From Enterococcus timonensis (GTDB lineage Bacteria > Bacillota > Bacilli > Lactobacillales > Enterococcaceae), in assembly GCF_900104595.1 (NCBI RefSeq), contig NZ_FNVY01000003.1:372001-436000 (forward strand): DNA of 64,000 bases. The letters run 5' to 3'. Below the pieces are notes generated by a model. It worked only from the letters and a program-made list of their open reading frames with translations. It was not told the origin of the DNA and made no database searches. The translations under genes were made by a program, and so were the position numbers. This document shows, in pieces, positions 46,796 to 55,023 of the stretch. The first letter of the stretch is position 1, and each line of letters begins with the position of its first letter.

Positions 46796-47844
46796 TATAA
46801 ATTTGACAAAGAATTTAAGAGGTTTAAAGCATCAGCATCTTGCTGGTGCTTTTTTTCTGGCATCAATTCAAGATAATAGTTCTGCGTTGTTTGAATATTG
46901 ATATGACCTAAGCGTTTTGATACATAGGCAATATCAATATCTTGTGAAAATAGAAAAGAAGCATGAGTATCTCTTAGGCCGTGGAAGGTAGTTTTTGGAA
47001 TATCTAGTTTTTTCAGTAATCTGGCGAGCTTAGCAGATTGTTGAAAGCCGTCAGGATCAAAAAAATATCCATTATCTTTAATCGGGACAGATTTTAGAAT
47101 ATCGTAGACTTCTTGGTTAATGGAAATATCTCGTCTTGAATTTTTTGTTTTTAACGAGGTATCTTCAGAAGTTGGACTAAGGGAACGTCTGACATGGATA
47201 CCATATTCAAAGAGGTCTTCGGGACGTATACCTAAAAGCTCTCCGCGTCTCATGCCAGTTTCTAAGGCAAGGAGTACAAGAATGTTAAACTCATTTTCTC
47301 GATGATTAATGACATAAGTACGCAGTTTCTTTAATTCGGTAATAGAAAGTGCACGGTTTCTCTTATCTAAAACTTTCCCTCGTGTTTTGACTAAATTTGC
47401 AAAATCGGTAGCAAGATAGCCACGAGCATAAGCATCACGTAATGCCGTTTTGATTTTCAATAGTACTTCATGAGTGGTTTTACGAGAATGAGTTTCTGCA
47501 TACTTATCTATTTTTCGTTGTACTACAATATCGTTCAAATCCTTTAACTGTATATCGCCAAATAATTTCTTCACCACTTGAGAAGTCCTTTGATAATTTT
47601 GAAAAGTCGTTTCTTTTACATCGTTTTTCTTTATGATATGAATCCAGTTTTCAAAGAAGTCAGCAAATGTTGTTGTACGCTCTGCTAATTGTTTTCCATT
47701 TCCTTTCTCCAATTCATTTTCCAAAGCCCAACGAGTTGCTTCCTTTTTAGAGCTAAATGATTTTGTCAATTTCTTATGTTGACCATGATTGTAAAGTGAG
47801 ATCTGAGCTCTATATGAGTTACCACGTTTAATTATACTAGGCAT
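46795..47844 (-). CDS. int: Tyrosine recombinase/integrase (Tn916 Int type)
   Basis: The 349-residue protein has an N-terminal AP2-like arm-binding domain (SYRAQISLYNHGQHKKLTKSF), a SAM-like core-binding domain (about 65–160) and a catalytic domain with the R-H-R-Y set: Arg in TGMRRGELLGIR, His and Arg in FHGLRDTHASF, and Tyr in TTQNYYLELM. It catalyses integration and excision between the rpsI cores. It is encoded at the element's left end, convergent with rpsI. The stop overlaps the end of the arm-type repeat. Confidence 0.94.
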   Translation of the reverse strand: MPSIIKRGNSYRAQISLYNHGQHKKLTKSFSSKKEATRWALENELEKGNGKQLAERTTTFADFFENWIHIIKKNDVKETTFQNYQRTSQVVKKLFGDIQLKDLNDIVVQRKIDKYAETHSRKTTHEVLLKIKTALRDAYARGYLATDFANLVKTRGKVLDKRNRALSITELKKLRTYVINHRENEFNILVLLALETGMRRGELLGIRPEDLFEYGIHVRRSLSPTSEDTSLKTKNSRRDISINQEVYDILKSVPIKDNGYFFDPDGFQQSAKLARLLKKLDIPKTTFHGLRDTHASFLFSQDIDIAYVSKRLGHINIQTTQNYYLELMPEKKHQQDADALNLLNSLSNL

Positions 47845-47868
47845 TTATAACAAATCCTTTCACTGAAA

Positions 47869-47945
47869 GATGGTTGATAAATGCTAGTTGAATACACCGT
47901 CATTCTACATGGCGAAAAGCATCTAATCAACCATCCTACGATATT
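47869..47945. repeat. Inverted repeat between xis and int
   Basis: GATGGTTGATAAATGCT (47869–47885) and its near-complement (47928–47945) flank about 42 bases. Transcribed from the xis side it would form a long hairpin between xis and int; there is no T run. It may limit int expression or bind Xis. Confidence 0.65.
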
Positions 47946-47949
47946 TTAG

Positions 47950-48147
47950 CTAGATAGAGTGCGTCTTAATAAAATTAATGAGGGAAGTGACAGTGTATCG
48001 TTCTTGTCTTCCTATCATAAAACGCTCTAACTCATCGTTTGCGCGAACGAATTTATCAAAAGATTTTGGATCGATCCCTAAAAAATGAGAAGCTTGTTCT
48101 CTAGTAAGTAGATAGGGCAATTCATAAGTAGTTATTGTATTTTTCAT
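47950..48147 (-). CDS. xis: Excisionase (Tn916 Xis-like)
   Basis: The 65-residue protein (ELPYLLTREQASHFLGIDPKSFDKFVR; RFMIGRQERYTVTSLINFI) resembles Tn916 Xis: a winged helix with the LLTREQA start and a C-terminal wing. It would bind arm DNA and steer Int to excision. The ribosome site AAAGGAAAT lies upstream and it precedes int, the usual order. Confidence 0.85.
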   Translation of the reverse strand: MKNTITTYELPYLLTREQASHFLGIDPKSFDKFVRANDELERFMIGRQERYTVTSLINFIKTHSI

Positions 48148-48236
48148 AGTTTATTTCCTTTCCAAAAATGTTTTTTGGCTGACACAAGGAAATGTGCTAT
48201 ACTCAACTTGTCTAGGGCGGAGTACGTTTATACATT

Positions 48237-49493
48237 TTAATGTGTAAGCTGTGCTTTGCTTTTTTCGTGTATTTTTTCTGCCTTCATATTTTGAAGACAC
48301 TGGATATAAAATTCTACTTCTTCCTGATAATAATCAGGCTCAGCAATCAAATTTTCTAATATTTTTTGCTGCCTTGAACTAAGTTCCCCACAGCTAATAA
48401 TCTCGTTAATCAAATTTGAATCAAAATGATTATCTACCTCTTGAATAAATGCGAGGGTGGGAGAAACGCTGTGAATTAACCAATTCATACTTTTCTCAAA
48501 GCTTTGAGGAATTGTTTCTAAAGAAATGGTGATTGCGCCATGATTGCCAATAAAGGCTGCCCATTTGGCATCGACTTTTGCACCTGGATCATTTGGAGCA
48601 CGGTCATAAAAACAAATTGCCCCATTAAGTAACTCAAAGAATAGTTTGGTTAAATCATGGGTTTTTGAAATAATCTTTGCCAAGCTTTGTGCTTTCTCTT
48701 TTCGATACCGTAGTTCAAAGCGATTTTTTACTTCTGCTTCTTCTAAAGAAATTCCTCGTCGCTTTCGTTGTTCATAATCCTTCTGATAAAAGCAAAAGCG
48801 ACACTGACTCTTCTTTGAGCCTAAATACAAGGTCTCACCATTTGATTCATTGTTTATGATATCCGTACCGCCATGAGATTCACTCACTTGAAAAGTGGTC
48901 CACACATGGCCTAGTGTTACCTTACGCTTCAGTTCTGGAATGCTGAGACTCCCCACAAAATCATCTAAAGTAAAATCAATCCGTGTAAAGTTTCCCTGAT
49001 AATCTAATACCTTACGGAAGAACTCTTGCCAGTTTGATTTTGCGGTCTTCAAACGCATGGCAAGATGTTTACAGCCTTGACCTGAAAACTCCATTACGGT
49101 TCCTTTTACCGTATCGTCAATGGAATACCGAATCGTGATTACTTGATTCCAAACATATTGCCCAATATAGCCCTTTGGCGCATAATCCAGTTCCTCAAAG
49201 CGTTCAATAGGCATGCCAATAATCTCTTCAATCAACTTTAAATGTTGATTCGAGAAAAAGTGAATGGTTAGATAATCAATCAAAACACGATTAACTGGAA
49301 CAATCTCTTCTTGCAAACTATCCAATACAAGATTCAGTTTTTCTGCACTTAATCGTCTCGTTCCTTTTTCTACCTTTGATAGTAACGACCTCGAAATCCC
49401 CACTTTTTCTGCTAAATATCGCTGGGTCCACCCCCTTTCTTCTCGAGAAACTCGAATGGCTTCCCCGAGATCATTTTGATTGACTTGGTTCAT
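48237..49493 (-). CDS. mobT: MobT-family relaxase (Rep_trans type, with N-terminal HTH)
   Basis: The 418-residue protein starts with an XRE-type helix-turn-helix (IRVSREERGWTQRYLAEKVGISRSLLSKVEKG, about 12–45). It continues with a replication-initiator-like domain (VLIDYLTIHF; FTRIDFTLDDF; FELRYRKEKAQ) that characterises the Orf20/MobT relaxases of Tn916 and related elements. MobT nicks oriT to start rolling-circle transfer. A Rep-like plasmid role is an alternative, but linkage to int, xis and oriT supports mobilisation. Its promoter faces the regulator promoter over shared operators. Confidence 0.85.
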   Translation of the reverse strand: MNQVNQNDLGEAIRVSREERGWTQRYLAEKVGISRSLLSKVEKGTRRLSAEKLNLVLDSLQEEIVPVNRVLIDYLTIHFFSNQHLKLIEEIIGMPIERFEELDYAPKGYIGQYVWNQVITIRYSIDDTVKGTVMEFSGQGCKHLAMRLKTAKSNWQEFFRKVLDYQGNFTRIDFTLDDFVGSLSIPELKRKVTLGHVWTTFQVSESHGGTDIINNESNGETLYLGSKKSQCRFCFYQKDYEQRKRRGISLEEAEVKNRFELRYRKEKAQSLAKIISKTHDLTKLFFELLNGAICFYDRAPNDPGAKVDAKWAAFIGNHGAITISLETIPQSFEKSMNWLIHSVSPTLAFIQEVDNHFDSNLINEIISCGELSSRQQKILENLIAEPDYYQEEVEFYIQCLQNMKAEKIHEKSKAQLTH

Positions 49494-49547
49494 AGAAAAA
49501 CCTCCTTCTGCTATTAAATTGTCAAAGAACCATCAGACTTATTTTAA

Positions 49548-49621
49548 GTACAAATCGATTGTACGCCTGTATTTATTTTAAGTCAATACATTTTGACTTT
49601 TTTTAAGTACAAGCGTATACT
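49548..49621. promoter_or_regulatory. Divergent promoters with three palindromic operators between mobT and the regulator
   Basis: Minus-strand promoter: TTGACT (49581–49586), 17 bp, TACAAT (49558–49563). Plus-strand promoter: TTGACT (49593–49598), 17 bp, TATACT (49616–49621). Three palindromes overlie them: GTACAA-N5-TTGTAC (49548–49564) on the mobT -10, AAGTCAA-N6-TTGACTT (49580–49599) on both -35 boxes, and GTACAAGCGTATAC (49607–49620) on the regulator -10. Each is embedded in a TTTTAAGT-type direct repeat. Confidence 0.8.
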
Positions 49622-49654
49622 GAATTTAAGAACTTATCATGAGGAGGATTTTTC

Positions 49655-50467
49655 ATGGAGATAGACAAGCAAGCAGTGGGCAATCGAATTCGGCAGATTC
49701 GTCAAGAGTTAAAGTTGAGTATGGAGAAATTTGGCAAACTAATTGGTGATTTACCACGAAGTACAGTCAATAACTGGGAACGTGGGATTAACCTTCCAAA
49801 AACCGAAACCCTTCACCAAATTGCAGAAATAGGCCATGTCACCAACGAATATCTTTTGTATGGTACTCAAGAAAACCAATACATTTTAGAAATGCTTCAA
49901 AAGAAGGCAGGTAAGCTTGATCCTAAGATTGAAGGGCTAATAGTAGACGAACTGAAACAAGCCGGTCTTGTTAGTGAAAAAGAAATGGATCGGATGATTG
50001 AATTTTTTATTATAAACCTCATTCCACCAACGGAACAAGACCAATTTACTTATCAATGTATCGATGAGAAAAAGCAGCTTTACCTTGGTTCAACTAAATT
50101 TGGTAAAGAAGCTCAACTCTATTTACACCATGATAATCAAAATCACATTCTGCACATTCTGCCCTTTACCTTTTCCAACTTTAGTGTGGATCGCTTACTC
50201 GTCTATTTAGCAAATCAAGAATCCTATTCCTATTTTGGGAAACATTTGCCCAAGGAACTAGGTGAAAAAGTCATTCTTCTATACTCGATCAATCAATTGA
50301 CCGGCGATGTGCGAATCGCCCCATTAGTCTATTCAAAAGAAACAGCCTCCTATCAATACACAGAAGATAATCTATACCTATTAGAACAACAATACCTCTA
50401 TCTTCCATTCGCAATGGAAATCGAGAAAGAACGCCTGTTAAATGCAGCGTATCCGCAATCAAAATAA
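49655..50467 (+). CDS. XRE-family transcriptional regulator of the element
   Basis: The 270-residue protein has an N-terminal helix-turn-helix (VGNRIRQIRQELKLSMEKFGKLIGDLPRSTVNNWERG, about 8–45) and a C-terminal region of about 190 residues that I cannot assign to a family. It carries no obvious RecA-autocleavage or metallopeptidase motif. GAGGAGG precedes ATG 49655. Position opposite mobT, with three operators between, makes it the probable repressor of mobilisation and of its own gene. Confidence 0.82.
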   Translation: MEIDKQAVGNRIRQIRQELKLSMEKFGKLIGDLPRSTVNNWERGINLPKTETLHQIAEIGHVTNEYLLYGTQENQYILEMLQKKAGKLDPKIEGLIVDELKQAGLVSEKEMDRMIEFFIINLIPPTEQDQFTYQCIDEKKQLYLGSTKFGKEAQLYLHHDNQNHILHILPFTFSNFSVDRLLVYLANQESYSYFGKHLPKELGEKVILLYSINQLTGDVRIAPLVYSKETASYQYTEDNLYLLEQQYLYLPFAMEIEKERLLNAAYPQSK

Positions 50468-50468
50468 G

Positions 50469-50671
50469 GTGACAAGATTGATAAGCATGTGACAAAGAAA
50501 ACACTGCTAGGACACTCCCAAATGGGTAGTTGTCACAGTTTCCTGTTCTTTGTTAGCCCCCTGTTAGAATCCGGGGCTTAAAAACATGCATAGCGACTGC
50601 GCCGCTATGCAACAGGCAAAATCCCTAAGAAGGGTAGTTCGCCTTGGGCGAAACCCTTCTTGGGGATTGCC
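50469..50671. other. oriT-like region with repeats and hairpins
   Basis: Two direct GTGACAA repeats 20 bp apart (50469, 50489) and an inverted TTGTCAC (50530) precede AGCCCC...GGGGCT (50555–50578). On the minus strand the latter encloses TCTAACAGGGGG, resembling the Tn916-type oriT core. Next come a perfect 8-bp hairpin GCATAGCG/CGCTATGC (50588–50610) and a long hairpin (50615–50671; TTCGCC/GGCGAA top, AAGAAGGGT/ACCCTTCTT middle) without a T run, which could be a single-strand priming site. The stretch between the regulator and the cargo gene holds no other gene. Confidence 0.68.
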
Positions 50672-50943
50672 TAATGATGAAAATGAACAATTCTAAATAA
50701 TCTTTTATATAGGAACTTTGAGTGATTGCTTTGAAAAAATTCAAGGTAAAAATGATTAAATGATATAGTTAGTTAAATAGAAAAGTATAAATATTTTCTA
50801 CATTTTTTGGTAGATAAAAGTTGGTTGATATAAAGTATTGTATTTCATCTACAAAATGATTAATGAGAGACAGCTCCATGTTTGATATAATCAAGGTAAT
50901 CTTATTTTTTACAAAATTTGTTATATTAGGAAGATTGATGTTT

Positions 50944-53900
50944 ATGGAAAAAATCATAAGAAGGTATTTTGAAAGAGTGAATGAAGCATATAAACTTGGA
51001 AATACAGAAACTGCTTATAATGCTCCAATAATGGAAATGTTAACAGAATTTGATTGTGTTGCACGCGATTTATCTGGCGGTCGCTCTGGTACAATAGGTG
51101 AAAATATTGACATCAAACTTTGGCATGCTGGTGAGGAAACTTCTGAATTTCAACCTTTTGCGGGAGTCGAAGTTAAGAAAGTCGGGGGGATAGATAATCG
51201 CGCGAAACAGAATATTTTGGTGGAAACTAAAGCCTATGGCAATGTTATCCTGACCGATAATTCGAGATGGGAGTTCTGGCATTTAGATGAAAATAATAAA
51301 CCTAGGATGTATACCGGGATTAGGTTGATTGATTATGATAAAGGTATACTAAATCTCAAGGAAGAAAATATACAGTTGTTTATCAGCTTAGTGCGTGATT
51401 TCATGCTTCAGAGTCCATCAAAAATTCAAAGTTCGGGTAAACTTGCTGAGTATATGGCCATACATGCGCAGACAATACGTGATGTTATTATGGGAATTTT
51501 GAAGGAGAATGATCAAGGTACCCCACTAATAAATGAACATCAACAAAAACTGCCCATGTTTGGAGAACTATATGGTCTTTATAGAAAGATTCAGGCTGAG
51601 CTTAGTCCCGAACTTAAAAGTAATGATTTTGCAGATATGTATGCTCAAACAATTGTTTATGGATTATTTATAGCCAGATATAATGATCCAACTCCAGAAA
51701 AATTTTCTAGGAACGAAGCGCTAGGATTACTACAGAAAGAATCCGCACTGCTCAAACAGTTTTTTATCCACATTACCACAGCACAAAATCAACATCCTAC
51801 ATTGATTGCTGTTATTGATAAGTTGTGTGAACTTTACAAACTTTGTGATTTAGTAAGTCTATTGGATAAGGAAGAATCTAGGGATACTATTGTTCATTTT
51901 TATGAAGATTTTTTGAATGCTTACGATCCTGCATTACGCAGATCTTTAGGAGTATTTTATACGCCCCAACCTATAGTTCGCTATATGGTATCAATGGTCG
52001 ACAAGTTTTTATACAATGAGTTCGGAATTCAAGGTGGGTTATCAAATAATGATACCTTTGAAATAGAAGTGCCTTCTGAGGAATATGCTAGCTCAAAACG
52101 TAAAAATGCTGTGATAAAAAATACAAAAAAGGTTACAGTTCCAAAAGTAGCTATATTAGATCCAGCTACAGGCACTGGAACTTTTCCTGCTGAAATTATT
52201 AGATTTGTTAAGGAAAAATATTTCCCAGGAGGTAAGTCTGCATTTTATGAAGAGTGGATTGAAAAAGAAGATGGACTAATCTCGCGTTTAATTGCTTTTG
52301 AAATTATGATGACAAGCTATGTTGTTGCTCATTTGAAAATTCGCCGCACAATTGACGAAACACTAGGTCATGTAAGCAAAAAGCAGCTGCCAAGTAATAT
52401 ATTTTTGACCAATACGTTAGCGCCTGCTCATACTGATAAAGAAAGAATAGAAGAAATCAATCTTTTTATGGACTTTTCAGGAGCTATTTCTGATGAAGCT
52501 TATCACGCTGATACATGGAAAAATCGTAGACCGATTAAGGTAGTAATTGGGAATCCTCCTTACAACGGGGCCTCTTCTAATCCTTATGATGTATCAGCAT
52601 ACAAAACTGAAACTGATGGAATAACAAACTTCGGAGAACGTAAGCATAAGTTAAACGACGATTATATTAAATTTTTCAGATTTGCTGAACAAATAATTCA
52701 AACAAATGAAACAGGTATACTTGCTTTTATTTCAAATAATGGTTATTTAGATAGTCCTACATCTAGAGGGATGAGAGCAAGCCTATTACGTACGTTTGAT
52801 AAAATTTATATAGTGAATTTACATGGAAGTTCACGAAAACTAGAGGTAGCTCCTGATGGAAGTAAGGACGAAAATGTATTCAATATAATGCAAGGAACGG
52901 CAATTTTCATTGGAATCAAAACGACAGGATCTAAATCCTGGTCGAATTTACAATATGCGGATTTATATGGGAGAAAGAGTTATAAATTCAAGCAACTAGA
53001 AGATGAAAATATAGAATTTGAAGAAATACAAATTGATAAAAAAATGGCTTATTTTCTTCCGTTTGGAAATGCTGAACAAGACAATTATGAGAATGGAGTA
53101 AGTTTATCTGAACTATTCCCAACTCATGTTTCAGGTTTGCAAACGAATAATGATAAAGCAGCTATTGCGAATTCAAGGAAAGAAATAATTGATCGAATAG
53201 AGTTGGTTAAAAATTCGATAGATAACTCAGAAATTGACAGTCTGTGGAAAAAATATAGTACCGGTCAAACTGCTGAGAAAATTAAAAATGATGTACTAAC
53301 TTCAGATGGTATTGTTGCTCCTTTGACTTATCGCCCATTTGATGAACGTTGGACTTTTCATTCGGGTAACTCAACAGGCTGGATATTTAGACCAAGAGAA
53401 AAATCGACTATGGGAAATTTATTGAAATCCACCCCAACTCCTATTGGAAAAAACATAGGATTGATTTTTGGGAAAACTTCAAGATATTTCGTATCGCCTT
53501 TTATCTCAAATACAATTACTGAAGTTAGAATTTTCTCAGCTCAAACAGACTATTCTTATATCGCTCCACTTTACCTTTACAATGAAATTTCAGATGACTG
53601 GACTCCAAATATAAATAATAAAGCTTTGTCAATTCTGACAAAGAATCTTTCAGAAGAACCTTCGGTAATAGACATCTTTGATTACAGTTATGGAATACTC
53701 TATGATTTATCTTATATCAAGAAATACGATGAATTTCTCAAGCGTGGTTACCCACGAGTACCTATACCTGTGGATCAACTTACTTTTACAAAATATGTTA
53801 AAGCAGGCAGTGAATTACGTAAACTCCATCTTTTGCAGACTGAAGTTTCAGCTGAGTTGACTATTGAACAAGATGATAAACAAAATATGGTGATAGAGAA

Positions 53901-54120
53901 CATTAAGTTTAAAGCTGGTGTACTTAATATCAATAAGAACACCAAGTTACAGGGTATCAATGAAGAAACATGGCTTTATAAAATTGGTGGATACCAAGTT
54001 CTTGATAAATGGTTTAAATCTCATAAAGGTGAAGTTTTCGATTATGAAAAATATAATCACATCTCTCGTGTTGTAGCCGTAATTGATGAAACGATTAAAA
54101 TTCAAGCAAGACTCAAATGA
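50944..54120 (+). CDS. Single-chain restriction–modification enzyme (type IIG/ISP-like)
   Basis: The roughly 1058-residue protein joins an N-terminal nuclease-like region (acidic residue and EVK in QPFAGVEVKKVGG, about 58–85), a helical linker and an N6-adenine methyltransferase domain: motif I DPATGTGTF at about 406, motif IV NPPY at about 537. The C-terminal part is probably a target-recognition region. FYEDFLNAYDPALRRSLGVFYTPQPIVRYM is typical of type ISP/IIG enzymes. No helicase domain is present. ATG 50944 or 50938 after AGGAAG is the start. It would protect the host and the element against unmodified DNA. Confidence 0.85.
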   Translation: MEKIIRRYFERVNEAYKLGNTETAYNAPIMEMLTEFDCVARDLSGGRSGTIGENIDIKLWHAGEETSEFQPFAGVEVKKVGGIDNRAKQNILVETKAYGNVILTDNSRWEFWHLDENNKPRMYTGIRLIDYDKGILNLKEENIQLFISLVRDFMLQSPSKIQSSGKLAEYMAIHAQTIRDVIMGILKENDQGTPLINEHQQKLPMFGELYGLYRKIQAELSPELKSNDFADMYAQTIVYGLFIARYNDPTPEKFSRNEALGLLQKESALLKQFFIHITTAQNQHPTLIAVIDKLCELYKLCDLVSLLDKEESRDTIVHFYEDFLNAYDPALRRSLGVFYTPQPIVRYMVSMVDKFLYNEFGIQGGLSNNDTFEIEVPSEEYASSKRKNAVIKNTKKVTVPKVAILDPATGTGTFPAEIIRFVKEKYFPGGKSAFYEEWIEKEDGLISRLIAFEIMMTSYVVAHLKIRRTIDETLGHVSKKQLPSNIFLTNTLAPAHTDKERIEEINLFMDFSGAISDEAYHADTWKNRRPIKVVIGNPPYNGASSNPYDVSAYKTETDGITNFGERKHKLNDDYIKFFRFAEQIIQTNETGILAFISNNGYLDSPTSRGMRASLLRTFDKIYIVNLHGSSRKLEVAPDGSKDENVFNIMQGTAIFIGIKTTGSKSWSNLQYADLYGRKSYKFKQLEDENIEFEEIQIDKKMAYFLPFGNAEQDNYENGVSLSELFPTHVSGLQTNNDKAAIANSRKEIIDRIELVKNSIDNSEIDSLWKKYSTGQTAEKIKNDVLTSDGIVAPLTYRPFDERWTFHSGNSTGWIFRPREKSTMGNLLKSTPTPIGKNIGLIFGKTSRYFVSPFISNTITEVRIFSAQTDYSYIAPLYLYNEISDDWTPNINNKALSILTKNLSEEPSVIDIFDYSYGILYDLSYIKKYDEFLKRGYPRVPIPVDQLTFTKYVKAGSELRKLHLLQTEVSAELTIEQDDKQNMVIENIKFKAGVLNINKNTKLQGINEETWLYKIGGYQVLDKWFKSHKGEVFDYEKYNHISRVVAVIDETIKIQARLK

Positions 54121-54453
54121 GTGCATTTTCAAAATATAAAATATAAGTGATGTTATTACAATTTGTAATTAATAAGCCTACAGTATCATCCAGAATTACT
54201 GTTGAAAGTCCTTTAAACAAAAAATAGAAAAGTTTATTAAAAATTAACATAATGAAATTAATCATAAAGATGATTCTTGATTTTGAGAAGGTATACAAAA
54301 ACTATTAGGACTGAAGTGATGATTTAAAGTGGTTTGTGTTGAGTCAAGTACTACCAGATTTTCAGTACACACACAATACTGTCTCAAAGAAATAATTTCC
54401 CAAAATAGATTGATAAACTAGTAAGAAAATTGTATTCAACTACCATCTATCGT
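54121..54453. other. Non-coding right flank of the element
   Basis: About 330 AT-rich bases after the cargo gene without a credible gene, strong hairpin or terminator. Only short frames lacking ribosome sites occur. Confidence 0.6.
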
Positions 54454-54472
54454 GGTTCAAATTGGTTCAAAT
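54454..54472 (+). repeat. Integrase arm-type direct repeats, right end
   Basis: GGTTCAAATTGGTTCAAAT differs by one base from the left-end block at 46777 and has the same orientation. Confidence 0.72.
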
Positions 54473-54476
54473 ACTG

Positions 54477-54555
54477 TCTATAGAAATCCTTTTTTATCGA
54501 TTTTGATGTAACGTGAATACTGCTGAAACCTTGATATAAAAGGATTCCTATAGAT
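54477..54555. repeat. Inverted repeat at the right end of the element
   Basis: TCTATAGAAATCCTTTTTTAT (54477–54497) is nearly complementary to the bases 54536–54555, with about 38 bases between. It lies between the arm-type repeats and attR, a position suited to binding of Xis or Int or to a terminator. Confidence 0.6.
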
Positions 54556-54583
54556 TGAGATTCTTAAAAATTACGGTTGTCCG

Positions 54584-54599
54584 TTCTCAAAACGTTAAT
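54584..54599 (+). repeat. attR core (direct repeat, right copy)
   Basis: TTCTCAAAACGTTAAT is identical to the rpsI 3' end at 46724–46739. The sequence beyond it includes the displaced terminator of the ribosomal operon. Confidence 0.9.
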
Positions 54600-54621
54600 A
54601 TTATTAATATCAATGTTTCAG

Positions 54622-54649
54622 ACACTCTCCTGTATAGGAGGTGTTTTTT
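54622..54649 (+). terminator. Native rplM–rpsI terminator, displaced by the element
   Basis: ACACTCTCCT and AGGAGGTGT arms (one bulge) are followed by T6, 23 bases after attR: the right distance for the rpsI terminator in an empty site. Confidence 0.8.
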
Positions 54650-54715
54650 AAATTTGTAATGAAGATAAAATTAACCGAAGAAAATAACTTCAGAAAAAAC
54701 AATTCACCTCAATAT

Positions 54716-54771
54716 AAAACAAACAGCGATCAATCCTGACTTGTAATCCGGATTGACCGCTGTTTGTTTTA
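54716..54771. terminator. Bidirectional terminator upstream of the HxlR remnant's 3' end
   Basis: AAAACAAACAGCG (54716–54728) pairs with CGCTGTTTGTTTT (54758–54770) around an inner TCAATCC/GGATTGA stem. Confidence 0.88.
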
Positions 54772-54810
54772 ACTTTATTTACATAATGAAGTTTACTCAT
54801 CTAGAAAAGA

Positions 54811-55023
54811 TCAATCTTCTAGATTTTTATCTCCCCATTCAGACATTTCTTCTATAATTGGGAAGAACTTTGCGCCCAACTCTGTTAATGAATATTCTAC
54901 TTTTGGTGGAACTTCTTTGTAGACTTCACGATGGACAAGGTCTTCTTGCTCTAATTCTCTCAATTGCTTAGTCAACATTGATTGTGTCATATCCGGAAAG
55001 CAGCGGTTAATTTCTCCGAATCG
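54811..55023 (-). pseudogene. HxlR-family transcriptional regulator, 5'-truncated remnant
   Basis: The minus strand from 55023 to the TGA at 54811 encodes RFGEINRCFPDMTQSMLTKQL, then QEDLVHREVYKEVPPKVEYSLTELGAKF and a short tail. These are the recognition helix and wing of an HxlR-type winged-helix regulator, about 70 residues of roughly 110. The N-terminal 35–40 residues, the start and the promoter are missing: one codon further upstream the frame meets TGA. The break coincides with the truncated start of the next gene. Confidence 0.85.

Larger units (their letters stand above)
46724..54599. mobile_element. Putative integrative mobilizable element inserted in the 3' end of rpsI
   Basis: A 16-bp direct repeat, TTCTCAAAACGTTAAT, bounds a segment of about 7.86 kb. 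Inside are a Tn916-type integrase and excisionase, a MobT-like relaxase, a regulator, an oriT-like region and a restriction–modification cargo gene, but no conjugation (type IV secretion or coupling) genes. This fits an element that integrates site-specifically and is mobilised by a helper. The 3' end of rpsI is a known integration site for elements in streptococci and relatives. The cargo is visibly richer in ATA and other AT-rich codons than the flanking genes. Confidence 0.87.

Noticed and set aside
48237-49493. Plasmid replication protein indicating an integrated plasmid
   Set aside because: The Rep_trans-like fold is shared with MobT relaxases, and linkage to Tn916-type int/xis and an oriT-like core favours mobilisation; replication in the excised form is still possible.
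54113-54298. Small minus-strand gene at the right end of the element
   Set aside because: AT-rich hydrophobic frame without a ribosome site, overlapping the cargo stop.
46724-54599. Prophage or full conjugative transposon
   Set aside because: No structural, lysis or packaging genes and no conjugation machinery; only int, xis, relaxase, regulator and cargo.
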